Source: Myxococcales bacterium
GTDB lineage: Bacteria > Myxococcota > Myxococcia > Myxococcales > JAKAPL01
NCBI GenBank assembly: GCA_021783235.1
Contig: JAJXUD010000025.1
Location: 1 to 58,097 of the forward strand
Direction of reading: 5' to 3'
DNA: 58,097 nt
Of this stretch, positions 18,041 to 26,780 are shown piece by piece. Position 1 is the first letter of the stretch. Every line of letters starts with the position of its first letter. A program made the position numbers and the translations under genes. The notes beneath the pieces were generated by a model. The model did not search any database. It saw only the letters and a list, made by a program, of their open reading frames with translations, and had not been told where the DNA came from.

Positions 18041-18816
18041 GCGTCCGACTCTCGTTCGAGGAGGGTCGGCGGCTCGCCCGCGTCACCCTCGATCAGGGCA
18101 AGGGAAACGTCATCGACGGGGCCGGGGCGGCCGAGCTCCAGGCGGCCTTCGAGGCGGCGGCGAGCGAGCCCGTCGCCCGTTGCGTCCTCATCGACGCCGC
18201 GGGCCCCCACTTCTCCTTCGGCGCCTCCGTGGAGGAGCACCGGCCGCCGGCGCTCCACGGCATGCTCCGTCGCTTCCACGCGATGCTGAAGACGCTGCTC
18301 GAGCTCCCCCTGCCGACCCTCGTGGCGATCCGCGGGCAGTGCCTCGGCGGCGGGCTCGAGCTCGCGCTGGGGGCGAGCCGGATCTTCGCGCACCCGGGCG
18401 CGCGGCTCGGCCAGGCGGAGATCAAGCTCGGGGTCTTCGCGCCCGCAGGGAGCGCGCTCCTTCCGGCGCGGGTGGGGCAGGCGACGGCGGATCTAATGCT
18501 GCTCACCGGCCGGTCCCTGACCGGCGCCGAGGCGCTCGCCGCGGGGCTCGTGGACGAGCTCTGCGGCCCCGAGGAGGATCCCGCCGCGCAGGCGCTCGCC
18601 TTCGCCCGCCAGTCGTTCTTCGAGCTGTCGCCCGCCTCTCTTCGGATCGCCACCCGCGCCGCCCGCGGCAGACACGCCGCCCGGGCCGTCCAGCGGATCG
18701 GCGAGCTCGAGAGCCTCTACCTGACCGAACTCGCCGCGAGCCCCGACGGGATCGAGGGGATCGCAGCCTTTCTCGAGAAGCGGCCGCCGCGCTGGCAGAC
18801 CGGAGGCGCGTCATGA
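18037..18816 (+). CDS. dch: Cyclohexa-1,5-diene-1-carbonyl-CoA hydratase
   Basis: 259 residues, the usual crotonase size. FSFGASVEEH and RGQCLGGGLELAL are the two oxyanion-hole segments, and GQAEIKLGVFAPAGSALLP is characteristic of Dch. It hydrates the diene produced by benzoyl-CoA reductase to the 6-hydroxy monoene used by Had. The start is fixed by the four-base ATGA overlap with oah, and the end by the same overlap with bcrC, showing translational coupling. Confidence 0.9.
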   Translation: MSVRLSFEEGRRLARVTLDQGKGNVIDGAGAAELQAAFEAAASEPVARCVLIDAAGPHFSFGASVEEHRPPALHGMLRRFHAMLKTLLELPLPTLVAIRGQCLGGGLELALGASRIFAHPGARLGQAEIKLGVFAPAGSALLPARVGQATADLMLLTGRSLTGAEALAAGLVDELCGPEEDPAAQALAFARQSFFELSPASLRIATRAARGRHAARAVQRIGELESLYLTELAASPDGIEGIAAFLEKRPPRWQTGGAS

Positions 18817-19997
18817 GCTCGAACGTGACTGAAGCCGACGAGATCGTGCGGCGCTGCGAGGCGCTCTACGCGGATCTGTCGCTCTCGGCGGTGAAGAGCT
18901 GGCAGGCCTCCCACCCGGGCCGGCCGGCGATCGGGCTCTTGCCGATCTATGTGCCGCGCGAGCTGGTCCACGCCTCTGGCGCGCTCCCGGTCTCGATCCT
19001 GGGCGGCGGTGACCAGATCGACATCGTCAAGGGCGACGCCTGCTTTCAGAGCTACATCTGCCACCTGCCGCGCTCGACGGTCGAGCTCGGGCTTCAGGGT
19101 CGGCTCGAGGCGCTCGACGGATTCGTCTTCCCTTCGACGTGCGACGTCATCCGAAACCTCTCCGGAATCTGGCAGCTGCTCTTCCCGGGGAAGTACGTCC
19201 GCTACCTGGATCTTCCCCAGGCGATGGACCCGAGCACGGGGGGCGAGTTCTACCGGCGCGACCTCGAGGCGCTCGGGGCCGAGCTCGGCCGGCTTCCCGG
19301 CGGCAACGCGCCGACGACCGAATCGCTCGCCACGTCGGTTCGGCTGTACGAGGAGAACCGGCGGGCGCTCGCCACGCTCCGGCAGCTTCGGGCCGAGGCG
19401 CCCTGGCTCGTTCCCCTCGACGAGAGCTACCTCGTCGTGAGGGCGGGGGCCGTCCTGGACGTCGAGGAGCACACGGAGCTGGTTCGGGCCTACGCCGCCG
19501 CCGCGACCCGGAGGCGCCGCAAGGCCGAAGATCGGATCCGGGTCGTGATCGCCGGCGCGTTCTGCGAGCAGCCGCCGCTCGGGCTGCTCCGGACGATCGA
19601 GCGCAGCGGCTGCTACGTCGTGGACGACGACCTCTTCCTCGGGGCGCGCTGGATCCAGCCCACCGAGGCGGAGGATCGCGGCGACCCGCTGACCTCGCTG
19701 GCCCTCGCCTACCTGAACCGGAGCGTCGTGGCCTCGACGCGCTACCAGCCCGATGGCCTGCGCGGCGAGGATCTCGTGCGTCAGGTTCGAGAAAAGCGGG
19801 CGGACGGCGTGATCTTCGCCGCGCCCTCCTTCTGCGACCCCGCCCTCCTCGATCAGCCGCCGCTGCAGAAGGCGCTCGGTGAGGCCTCGATCCCGTTCAT
19901 CACCTTCAAGTACGCGGAGAACACGGGGCAGTTCCAGGCCATCCGCGAGCAGGCAGGCACTTTCTCCGACTCGATCAAGCTCTGGGGTGAAGGATGA
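18813..19997 (+). CDS. bcrC: Benzoyl-CoA reductase, subunit C (substrate-reducing half)
   Basis: 394 residues, a member of the HgdB/2-hydroxyacyl-CoA dehydratase D-component family. Conserved features are IYVPRELVHASGALPV near the N-terminus and cysteines in KGDACFQSYICH, FPSTCDVIRNLSG, AGAFCEQPP and APSFCDP, some of which should bind the catalytic Fe-S clusters. With BcrB it forms the benzoyl-CoA-reducing module in the cytoplasm. The start overlaps the dch stop (ATGA), with CGGAGG upstream. The length fits the Thauera/Rhodopseudomonas (BcrC/BadD) type, judged from memory. Confidence 0.93.
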   Translation: MSSNVTEADEIVRRCEALYADLSLSAVKSWQASHPGRPAIGLLPIYVPRELVHASGALPVSILGGGDQIDIVKGDACFQSYICHLPRSTVELGLQGRLEALDGFVFPSTCDVIRNLSGIWQLLFPGKYVRYLDLPQAMDPSTGGEFYRRDLEALGAELGRLPGGNAPTTESLATSVRLYEENRRALATLRQLRAEAPWLVPLDESYLVVRAGAVLDVEEHTELVRAYAAAATRRRRKAEDRIRVVIAGAFCEQPPLGLLRTIERSGCYVVDDDLFLGARWIQPTEAEDRGDPLTSLALAYLNRSVVASTRYQPDGLRGEDLVRQVREKRADGVIFAAPSFCDPALLDQPPLQKALGEASIPFITFKYAENTGQFQAIREQAGTFSDSIKLWGEG

Positions 19998-21358
19998 AGC
20001 TTCCGATCACCGAAGCGACAGCGAACGCCGCTCCGCCCCCCGCGCCGCTGGCTCGCGCGGCCAGCCAGGTCGTCCAGAGGGACGCGAGCCCGACGGTCCA
20101 GAAGGACGCGAGCATGGACCGCCAGAAGGCGATGCTCGCGGGCTACTTCTCGGAGCTCGCCCACGCGCGCGAGACCGGCCGCAAGGTCGTCTACACCTTC
20201 GTCCCCGGAAACCTGACCGAGCTCATCCGCGCTGCCGGCGCGCTCGGCGTCTACCCGGAGGTGAACGCACTCCAGTCGGCGATGCGCCAGCGCAGCGACG
20301 GTTTCGTGCGCGAGGCGGAACGGCTGGGCCACAACGAGGACGTCTGCTCGTACGTGAAGTGCGACGTGGGCATGCTGGCGAGTGGAAACATCGGGCCCAC
20401 CGGCGAGAAGCTGCCGCCACCGGATCTCCTGCTGCTCAGCTACACCGGCTGCTTCACGTTCCTCAAGTGGTTCGAGCTGCTCCAGAAGGAGTACGGCTGC
20501 GAGATCGCGATGCTCCACGTCCCCTACCAGGCGGACGGGACGGTGACCGAAGACATGCGTCGCTACGTCGCGAAGCAGCTCGCCACCGAGGTCATTCCGA
20601 AGCTCGAGAAGGTGACGGGCCGCAAGGTCGATCTGGACGAGCTCGCCGAGCTCTTGCGGCGCTCGGGCAGGGCCGAGGACGACCTCGTTTGGGTGCTCGA
20701 CAGCGCGAAGAGCCGGCCGTCGCCCATCGATGCCTACTTCGGCGGGGTCTACTACGTCGGGCCGATCTTCACCGCCTTTCGCGGCACCGAGGACTGCGAG
20801 GGCTACTACCACGACCTTCGGGGCGAGGTGGCCGCGCGGCTGGCGCGCCGCGAGGGGCCGGTCATGCCGAACGGCGTGCTCGCCGAGGAGCGCTTCCGGA
20901 TCGTCGTCGAGGGCCCCCCGAACTGGACCCACTTCCGCGACTTCTGGCGCATCTTCTACGACGAGGGGGCGGTGGTCGTGGCCTCGAGCTACACCAAGGT
21001 GGGGGGGCTCTACGACCAGGGTTTCCGGCATGGACAGGATCGGGACCCGCTCCTCTCGCTCGCGGACTACTGCCTCGGCTGCTACACGAACCACTCGCTG
21101 ACGGCCCGGGTCGAGCTGCTCTCCTCCTACGTTCGAGACTTTGGCGCGGACGGGTTCGTGATCAACTCGCTCAAGAGCTGCAACTCGTTCTCGGTGGGGC
21201 AGCTCGTGATGATGCGGGAGGTCGAGAAGCGGACCGGCGTTCCGGGAGGCTTCATCGAGACCGACCTCGTCGACCCTCGTTACTACAGCCAGGCGAACAT
21301 CAAGAACCGGATTGAGAGCTACCTGCAAATGATCGCGCAGCGGAAGGCGAGCGCCTGA
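19994..21358 (+). CDS. bcrB: Benzoyl-CoA reductase, subunit B
   Basis: 454 residues, the second HgdB-like catalytic subunit. Typical segments are VVYTFVPGNLTELIRAAG, NEDVCSYVKCDVG, LLSYTGCFTFLKWFE, ADYCLGCYTNHS and NSLKSCNSFSVGQ. Their cysteines are candidate cluster ligands. About 40 Ala/Pro-rich residues precede the family homology, including a short repeat (QRDAS/QKDAS), so an internal ATG at 20114 is an alternative start. The ATG at 19994 is favoured because it overlaps the bcrC stop codon (ATGA), as do the other junctions in this operon. Confidence 0.93.
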   Translation: MKLPITEATANAAPPPAPLARAASQVVQRDASPTVQKDASMDRQKAMLAGYFSELAHARETGRKVVYTFVPGNLTELIRAAGALGVYPEVNALQSAMRQRSDGFVREAERLGHNEDVCSYVKCDVGMLASGNIGPTGEKLPPPDLLLLSYTGCFTFLKWFELLQKEYGCEIAMLHVPYQADGTVTEDMRRYVAKQLATEVIPKLEKVTGRKVDLDELAELLRRSGRAEDDLVWVLDSAKSRPSPIDAYFGGVYYVGPIFTAFRGTEDCEGYYHDLRGEVAARLARREGPVMPNGVLAEERFRIVVEGPPNWTHFRDFWRIFYDEGAVVVASSYTKVGGLYDQGFRHGQDRDPLLSLADYCLGCYTNHSLTARVELLSSYVRDFGADGFVINSLKSCNSFSVGQLVMMREVEKRTGVPGGFIETDLVDPRYYSQANIKNRIESYLQMIAQRKASA

Positions 21359-21361
21359 GCC

Positions 21362-22702
21362 ATGGCCCTCTTCGTCGGCATCGACCTCGGATCCACCACG
21401 AGCAAGGCCGTCGTGCTCGACGAGCGCGAGGGGATCCTCGGCAAGGGACTCACCAACACCCGCTCGAACTACGAGGTTGCCGCCACGGTGGCCCGCGAGG
21501 AGGCGCTCGATGACGCGCGCCTCGCGCTGCTCGGGCGTGGCCTCGCCGAGCGGATCGGGCCCGAGACGGATCGGCTCACGGCCGAGCTGCGCCGCGCCTG
21601 GGTCGTCTCCCGCTGCGTCGAGCGGCTCCACGCCCTCGGCGCCCGGGTGGCGCAGAACGCCGAGAAGGGCGGCAGCCCCACCGACGCGAAGGCGGTTCGG
21701 TCGCTGTTCGAGGCCATCGAGGGAGAGGCCGACCGGGTCTTCGCTCCGCTCGCCGAGGACCGGAGCCGGTTCTTCCGCGACGTCGTGTCGGCGCGCTTCT
21801 TCGCGGACGCCACGGAGGCTGCGCAGCGCGGGGCGCTGTCGTACGAGGCGGCGGTCAACGCCTACGACCAGGCGATCGTCGCCGTCGAGAACGAGGAGGC
21901 GCCGCTGCCCGCGCAGGCGCGCATCGGCACCGCTCTCGCGCGGGCGAGGCTAGAGCCGAAGGAGCGGACCCTGCTCGAGGACGCTTGGCGAGGTCTGGAC
22001 GAGAAGGCGCTCGAGGTGGGTCGCTACGTCGGGACCGGCTACGGCCGCCAGCTCCTGCCGTTCCCGAAGGAGCAGATCCGCAGCGAGATCCTCTGCCATG
22101 GGCTCGGTGCCCACGCCCTCTACCCCGAGACGCGCACCGTCCTCGACATCGGCGGTCAGGACACCAAGGCGATCCAGCTGGACCCGAAGGGGCTCGTCCT
22201 CAACTTCCAGATGAACGACCGTTGCGCCGCCGGCTGCGGTCGCTACCTCGGCTACATCGCCGAGGAGATGAACCTCGGCCTGCACGAGCTCGGGCCGCTC
22301 GCGCTCTCGGCGACCCGGGCGGTCAAGATTTCGTCGACCTGCACGGTCTTCGCCGGCGTCGAGCTGCGGGATCTGCTCTCCCTCGGGGAGCGGCGGGAGA
22401 ACATCCTGCTCGGACTCCACCGGGCCATCCTGCTGCGGGCCATGAGCCTTCTCTCGCGATCCGGCGGCGTGAACGAGCAGCTCACCTTCACCGGTGGCGT
22501 CGCCAAGAACGCCGCCGTCGTCCACGAGCTGCGGGCGCTCGTGGAGGAGCATTACGGGGCCCGCACCATCAACATCCACGCGGATTCCATCTACACGGGC
22601 GCCCTCGGCGCCGCCCTCTTCGCGAAGCGGGGCGGCGGAGAGGGGCTGCCGGTGGCCAAGCGGCCGAAGCGCGCCGCGGCGGCGCCGCCGGTCGGGAGCT
22701 GA
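21362..22702 (+). CDS. bcrA: Benzoyl-CoA reductase, subunit A (ATPase/electron activation)
   Basis: 446 residues, ASKHA (acetate/sugar kinase, Hsp70, actin) fold. The N-terminal phosphate motif is GIDLGSTTSKAVVLD, and the second is DIGGQDTKAI. A large insertion (about residues 60-240) separates them, as in BcrA/BadF. Cys288 (NDRCAAGCG) and Cys327 (STCTVF) are 39 residues apart and would bridge the 4Fe-4S cluster with BcrD. The subunit couples ATP hydrolysis to electron transfer from ferredoxin. It begins three bases after bcrB. The length fits the Bcr/Bad subtype better than BzdNOPQ (from memory). Confidence 0.94.
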   Translation: MALFVGIDLGSTTSKAVVLDEREGILGKGLTNTRSNYEVAATVAREEALDDARLALLGRGLAERIGPETDRLTAELRRAWVVSRCVERLHALGARVAQNAEKGGSPTDAKAVRSLFEAIEGEADRVFAPLAEDRSRFFRDVVSARFFADATEAAQRGALSYEAAVNAYDQAIVAVENEEAPLPAQARIGTALARARLEPKERTLLEDAWRGLDEKALEVGRYVGTGYGRQLLPFPKEQIRSEILCHGLGAHALYPETRTVLDIGGQDTKAIQLDPKGLVLNFQMNDRCAAGCGRYLGYIAEEMNLGLHELGPLALSATRAVKISSTCTVFAGVELRDLLSLGERRENILLGLHRAILLRAMSLLSRSGGVNEQLTFTGGVAKNAAVVHELRALVEEHYGARTINIHADSIYTGALGAALFAKRGGGEGLPVAKRPKRAAAAPPVGS

Positions 22703-22705
22703 GCC

Positions 22706-23614
22706 ATGGGTGAGGTCGTCACCGCCGGCGTCGACGTCGGCACCGGGGCAGTCAAGGCGGCGGTGGTCCGCAGCGACGGGGGCCGTCAGCCCGAGCTGCT
22801 CGGGGTCCACCGCGAGCGGCTTCTGCGCCGGGATCCAGGTCGCGTCGCCGAGCTCGCCTACGAGAGCGCCCTCCGCGCCGCGGGGGTGACCGCGCGGGAG
22901 GTCGCCTACGTCGCCTCGACCGGCGACGGCGATTCGGTGGCCTTCCGGGACGGCCACTTCTACGGCATGACCACCCATGCCCGCGGGGCCACGATGCTCC
23001 TGCCGGCGGCGCGGTCCGTGGCCGATCTCGGCGCGTTGCACGCCCGGGTCTTCGTGATCGACGGCCGCAGCCGCGTGCTCGGCAGCCGCATGACGAGCCA
23101 GTGCGCGAGCGGCACCGGCCAGTTCATCGAGAACATCGCCCGTTACCTCGGGATCCGGCTCGAGGACGTGGGGCCGCTCTCCCTGACCGCGCCGCGCGCG
23201 GAGGTCTGCAGCGGGATCTGCGCGGTCCTCGCCGAGACCGACGTCATCAACATGGTCTCGCGTGGCATCGCACTCGCCGAGATCGTCCGGGGCATCCACG
23301 AGTCGATCGCCCAGCGCCTCGCGAAGCTCCTGCGGATGGTGAAGGCGCCCTCGCCGGTCGTGCTGACCGGCGGGCTCGCGGCCGACGTCGGCCTTCGGGC
23401 GGAGATCGAGCGGGCGCTGAAGGACGACGGCGGCGCGCCGCTCGAGGTGGTCGCCCACGCGCACTCGGTCCACGCCGGCGCCCTGGGCGCCGCGCTCTGG
23501 GCCGCGCACCGGCTCGCCCGCCTCGAGGCTCGTTCAGCCGTCGGACGGCGCCAGCAGGAGATCGGCGAAGCGGCCGTCGTCGTCCGTCCAGAGCCGGTCG
23601 ATCCGCAGCTCTGA
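22706..23614 (+). CDS. bcrD: Benzoyl-CoA reductase, subunit D (ATPase/electron activation)
   Basis: 302 residues, the smaller ASKHA subunit. The first phosphate motif is AGVDVGTGAVKAAVV. Cys133 (TSQCASGTGQF) and Cys172 (SGICAVLAETDV) are 39 residues apart, the same spacing as in BcrA. HSVHAGALGAALW marks the normal end of the family. The last roughly 27 residues are an extension that runs through the 3' end of egtD on the other strand. No terminator is visible between the two operons. It closes the had-oah-dch-bcrCBAD operon. No benzoate-CoA ligase or beta-oxidation genes follow. Confidence 0.93.
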   Translation: MGEVVTAGVDVGTGAVKAAVVRSDGGRQPELLGVHRERLLRRDPGRVAELAYESALRAAGVTAREVAYVASTGDGDSVAFRDGHFYGMTTHARGATMLLPAARSVADLGALHARVFVIDGRSRVLGSRMTSQCASGTGQFIENIARYLGIRLEDVGPLSLTAPRAEVCSGICAVLAETDVINMVSRGIALAEIVRGIHESIAQRLAKLLRMVKAPSPVVLTGGLAADVGLRAEIERALKDDGGAPLEVVAHAHSVHAGALGAALWAAHRLARLEARSAVGRRQQEIGEAAVVVRPEPVDPQL

Positions 23615-24517
23615 GGCGAGCGCCAGCTCCGCGAGCTCCTCGCGCGAGTACTTGTGGGAGCTCTCGGTGTGGATCTCCTCGCCAGGCTCGAACGAGAGTT
23701 CGAGGTCGAGCCCTTCGATGCGGACGCGCTGCGCGCGCCGGCTCACGAGGAACATGTCGACGCAACCGCGCACGACGTCGTAGCGCGCGAGGTGGCGGAA
23801 GCCCGCGAGGTCGAACTGCCCGCCGAGCTCGCGGTTGATGCGCGCGAGCAGGTTCAGGTTGAAGGCCGCCGTGACGCCTTGGGCATCGTCGTAGGCGGCC
23901 TCGAGGGTGGCTCTCTCTTTGCGCAGGTCCACCCCGAGCAGGAGCCGGTCGGCGGGCCCGAGCGCCTCCCGGACGCGGCGAAGGAAGCGGGCCGCCTCGG
24001 CGCGGTCGAAGTTGCCGACGTTCGACCCGAGCCAGAGGAGGAGCTTCGGCTGAGCCCAGCCGGAGAGCCGACGAAGCCCTTCCTCGTAGTCGCCGTGAAC
24101 CGCGAGGACGCGCAGTGAAGGGTAGCTGCCGAGCAGCGAGGCGGCGCTCTCCTCGAGGGCGCTGCGCGAGATGTCGACGGCGACGTAGGTGGCGGGACCC
24201 TCGCGCAGCAGCGGCTCGAGGAGCAGACGAGTCTTGACGGCGCTGCCGCTCCCGAGCTCCCAGACGGAATCGACGCTCCCGACGCGGTCCAGGATCTCCG
24301 CGGCGCGGCGCTCGAGGATCTCCCGCTCCGCGCGGGGTGGGTAGTACTCGGGGACGCCGCAGATCGCCTCGAAGAGGCGCGACCCTTCGGCGTCGTAGAA
24401 CCAGCGGCAGGAAAGCCGCCTGGGACGGGCCTCGAGCCCCGCGCGGACGTCTGCCGCGAAGTCGCCGCCGTCGACGGCCTCGGCCGCCGCGAGCTCGAAG
24501 CGTCCGGTCGTCGTCAC
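23534..24517 (-). CDS. egtD: L-histidine N-alpha-methyltransferase (hercynine synthase)
   Basis: 327 residues, the usual EgtD size. It has the SAM motif WELGSGSAVKTRLLL, YVAVDISRSALEES, LLLWLGSNVGNF and AAFNLNLLARINRELGG, and a C-terminal EIHTESSHKYS. It trimethylates histidine to hercynine, the precursor of ergothioneine and selenoneine. It starts at the GTG at 24517, nine bases after the stop codon of senB, and is the last gene of the minus-strand operon. Its final 81 bases overlap bcrD; the overlapped C-terminus looks conserved for EgtD, so EgtD probably owns this stretch. Confidence 0.93.
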   Translation of the reverse strand: MTTTGRFELAAAEAVDGGDFAADVRAGLEARPRRLSCRWFYDAEGSRLFEAICGVPEYYPPRAEREILERRAAEILDRVGSVDSVWELGSGSAVKTRLLLEPLLREGPATYVAVDISRSALEESAASLLGSYPSLRVLAVHGDYEEGLRRLSGWAQPKLLLWLGSNVGNFDRAEAARFLRRVREALGPADRLLLGVDLRKERATLEAAYDDAQGVTAAFNLNLLARINRELGGQFDLAGFRHLARYDVVRGCVDMFLVSRRAQRVRIEGLDLELSFEPGEEIHTESSHKYSREELAELALASELRIDRLWTDDDGRFADLLLAPSDG

Positions 24518-24525
24518 GGCCGGCC

Positions 24526-25461
24526 TCACAGCCCCCCGAGGAGCCGCCGCCAGGCCTCGCGCTCCCGTGCGGGGGCCACGAGGGAGCGCAGCCGCCGGCA
24601 GTGGCGGGCGAGCGCTTCGTGAAAGGCGTCGTCCCGTTCGACCCGGGCGAGCAGCCGCGCGAGCGACCGGGTGTCGCCGACGGGAAAATAGCCGCGGTAG
24701 GTGGCGCCGAGCAGGCCGACGGAGCCGGGGATTCGCGACGCGAGGATGGGAGTGCCCATGGCCAGCGCCTCGGAGATCACGTTCGCCCCGCCCTCGGCGC
24801 GGGAGCTGAGGACGAGGGCTCTCGCTCGCGCGAGCCGCCGCAGAGTCTCGGAGCGGGGGCGTTCGCCGAGCCAGCGGTAGCGTGGGTTGCGACGCTCCTC
24901 GGCTCGCGCCCGCCGCGCCAGCGCCTCGTCCAGCGCGCCGCCGAGGTGAACAATCTGGAGCCGGGAGGCCTTGGGCAGCCGCCGGCTCGCGAGGGCGGCC
25001 CGGAGCGGATCCTTGACGGGTCTCAGGTGGCCGATGACGCAGACGTCGAAGCCCCTGGCCGGCGGCGGGCCCGCCGGGGTCGGGACGGACTGGAGGATCA
25101 CGCGGGCCTTGGCGCGCTGCTCCGGCGGCAGAGCCTCGATCGCGAGTGGCTGGAGGACGACCAGGCGATCGGCCAGCGCGAGGCACTCCGTCCCGCCGCG
25201 ACCGAGGCCGCAGTAGAGGTCCGTTCCGGTGAGCGCGACGACGAGGGGGGAGTGGGGATTCCGATCGCGGAAGCGGAGCACGGACGGACGGCTCTTGACG
25301 GCGTGGAGCGCGATGAGCGCGTCGGCCCGCCCGCCGAGGTATTCGGTCTCGACGACGACGCGGTGGCCGAGCGAGCGCAGCAGGCGGGCCCAGCGTCGGG
25401 CCGTGACCCGGTTGCCGCTGCGCGAGTCGTAGGATGCCGGCGTGACGAGGTGGAGGGTCAT
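24526..25461 (-). CDS. senB: SenB-type glycosyltransferase (selenosugar synthase)
   Basis: 311 residues, GT-B fold. The N-terminal VTPASYDSRSGNRVTARRWA, LIALHAVKSRPSVLRFR and LVVALTGTDLY are the signature of the TIGR04348/SenB family. The C-terminal half has the donor-binding pattern EGGANVISEALAMGTPILAS. SenB joins selenophosphate and a UDP-sugar to make a selenosugar for selenoneine synthesis. The assignment is from family memory plus context between senA and egtD. Its start overlaps the senA stop codon (ATGA). A general glycosyltransferase role is the alternative but fits the neighbours less well. Confidence 0.82.
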   Translation of the reverse strand: MTLHLVTPASYDSRSGNRVTARRWARLLRSLGHRVVVETEYLGGRADALIALHAVKSRPSVLRFRDRNPHSPLVVALTGTDLYCGLGRGGTECLALADRLVVLQPLAIEALPPEQRAKARVILQSVPTPAGPPPARGFDVCVIGHLRPVKDPLRAALASRRLPKASRLQIVHLGGALDEALARRARAEERRNPRYRWLGERPRSETLRRLARARALVLSSRAEGGANVISEALAMGTPILASRIPGSVGLLGATYRGYFPVGDTRSLARLLARVERDDAFHEALARHCRRLRSLVAPAREREAWRRLLGGL

Positions 25462-26765
25462 CGGGCGCAGCTGCGAAAGCCGGCGAGGACGTCGCGCCGG
25501 TCCGGCGTGTAGAAGTTGCGGTAGCGGGGCCGGATGAGGCGGGAGCGCGTCGCCCACGCGCCTCCCCGCAGCACCTTGTGGGTTCCGAACCAGGGCTTCG
25601 AGTAGTCCTCGTAAGGATCCGCCGCGAAGCCTGGGTACGGGGCGAAGTCGCTCTGGGTCCACTCCCAGACGTTGCCGACCATCTGCCGGCAGCCGAAGGC
25701 GCTGTCTCCCGCCGGGAGCGCATGGACCGAGACGGGCCCGCCGCTGGCGCCGTCGAGGTTCGCCCGCTCCGCCGTGGGCGGCCCGTCACCCCAGGGGAAG
25801 CGCCGCGCGGCGTCGGGCGGCGCCCCCGGTTCACCGATGGCGGCCAGCTCCCACTCCGCCTCGGTCGGCAGTCGGCGTCCGGCCCAGCGGCAGTAAGCAT
25901 CGGCCTCGAACCAGCTCACGTGGAGCGCCGGCAGATCAGGCTCGAGATCGAGCCAGCGGTCGAAGTGGCGCCGCCGCCAGACGCGCCCCTCGCGTCGCCA
26001 GTAGACGGGGTGGAGGGCCTGGGCCTCCGATCGCCAGCGCCAGCCGGCCTCGCTCCAGAGCTCCCTTCTTTGGTAACCCTTCGCCTCGACGAACTCGAGG
26101 AACTCGGCCTGGGTGACGGCGGTCCGGGCGATGGAAAAGGGCGAAAGCTCGACGGCGTGGGACCACTTCTCGTTGTCGAAGACGAACGGCTCCTCCCGCG
26201 GAGAGCCGAGGCGGAAGCGGCCGCCGGGGATCCGGACGTCGCCCGCGATCCGCGCCACCGCCGGCGGCGCCGCGGTCGCCGGCGCCGGCGCCGGCGCCGG
26301 CGCCGCATAGCCGAGGGTCTGACGCGTGTAGGCGAACGCCTCCCCGTGCATGTCCTCGTGAAAGAGCGCGAGGAGGAGGAAATACCACGGGGGCTCGTCC
26401 TCCAGCCGCTGGAGCCGCTCGAGAAGCTCGGTGAGCCCGGCGGAGAGATCGCGGAGCGTCTCTCCCATGTCCGGCAGCGGGAGCTCCCAGCGGAGGTCAT
26501 GCGCGACGCGGCTCGAGTCGTAGAGCGCGTCCGCGTTCCCGCGCCGAGGCGGCAGTCGAAAGACGTGACGGGAGAGCCAACGCTCCTGGAACCAGCCGAC
26601 GTGGCCGACCTCCCAGAGCGGCGGGTTGACGATGGGGATGCGGGGGACGACGAGCTGCTCGTCCGAGAGATCCTCGACGAGTGAGAGGGTCCGCTGCCTT
26701 GCGTCGGCGAGCCAGGCGACCACCGTCGGGAGGTCGAACGCGTGGGGGGTGGGCGACGCGGCCAT
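25458..26765 (-). CDS. senA: EgtB-family iron oxygenase, probable selenoneine synthase SenA
   Basis: 435 residues. The N-terminal DinB-like domain carries the iron ligands His55 (GHVGWFQ) and His136/His140 in HEDMHGE, the HxxxHxE motif. The C-terminal FGE-sulfatase/formylglycine-type domain (about 175-435) ends VLRGGAWATRSRLIRPRYRNFY. EgtB enzymes form a C-S bond on hercynine, and the SenA branch forms a C-Se bond using the selenosugar. I favour SenA because the next gene is senB-like and translationally coupled. An ordinary EgtB cannot be excluded by reading alone. No senC/selD is in the window. A GGCGCC repeat encodes an Ala-Pro linker between the domains. Confidence 0.8.
   Translation of the reverse strand: MAASPTPHAFDLPTVVAWLADARQRTLSLVEDLSDEQLVVPRIPIVNPPLWEVGHVGWFQERWLSRHVFRLPPRRGNADALYDSSRVAHDLRWELPLPDMGETLRDLSAGLTELLERLQRLEDEPPWYFLLLALFHEDMHGEAFAYTRQTLGYAAPAPAPAPATAAPPAVARIAGDVRIPGGRFRLGSPREEPFVFDNEKWSHAVELSPFSIARTAVTQAEFLEFVEAKGYQRRELWSEAGWRWRSEAQALHPVYWRREGRVWRRRHFDRWLDLEPDLPALHVSWFEADAYCRWAGRRLPTEAEWELAAIGEPGAPPDAARRFPWGDGPPTAERANLDGASGGPVSVHALPAGDSAFGCRQMVGNVWEWTQSDFAPYPGFAADPYEDYSKPWFGTHKVLRGGAWATRSRLIRPRYRNFYTPDRRDVLAGFRSCAR
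26281..26304. repeat. senA: GGCGCC hexanucleotide repeat in senA
   Basis: Four perfect GGCGCC copies encode an Ala-Pro run in the linker between the DinB-like and FGE-like domains of SenA. The unit is six bases, so copy-number change would keep the frame and only alter linker length. Confidence 0.85.
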
Positions 26766-26780
26766 GCCGTGCCGCCGATC

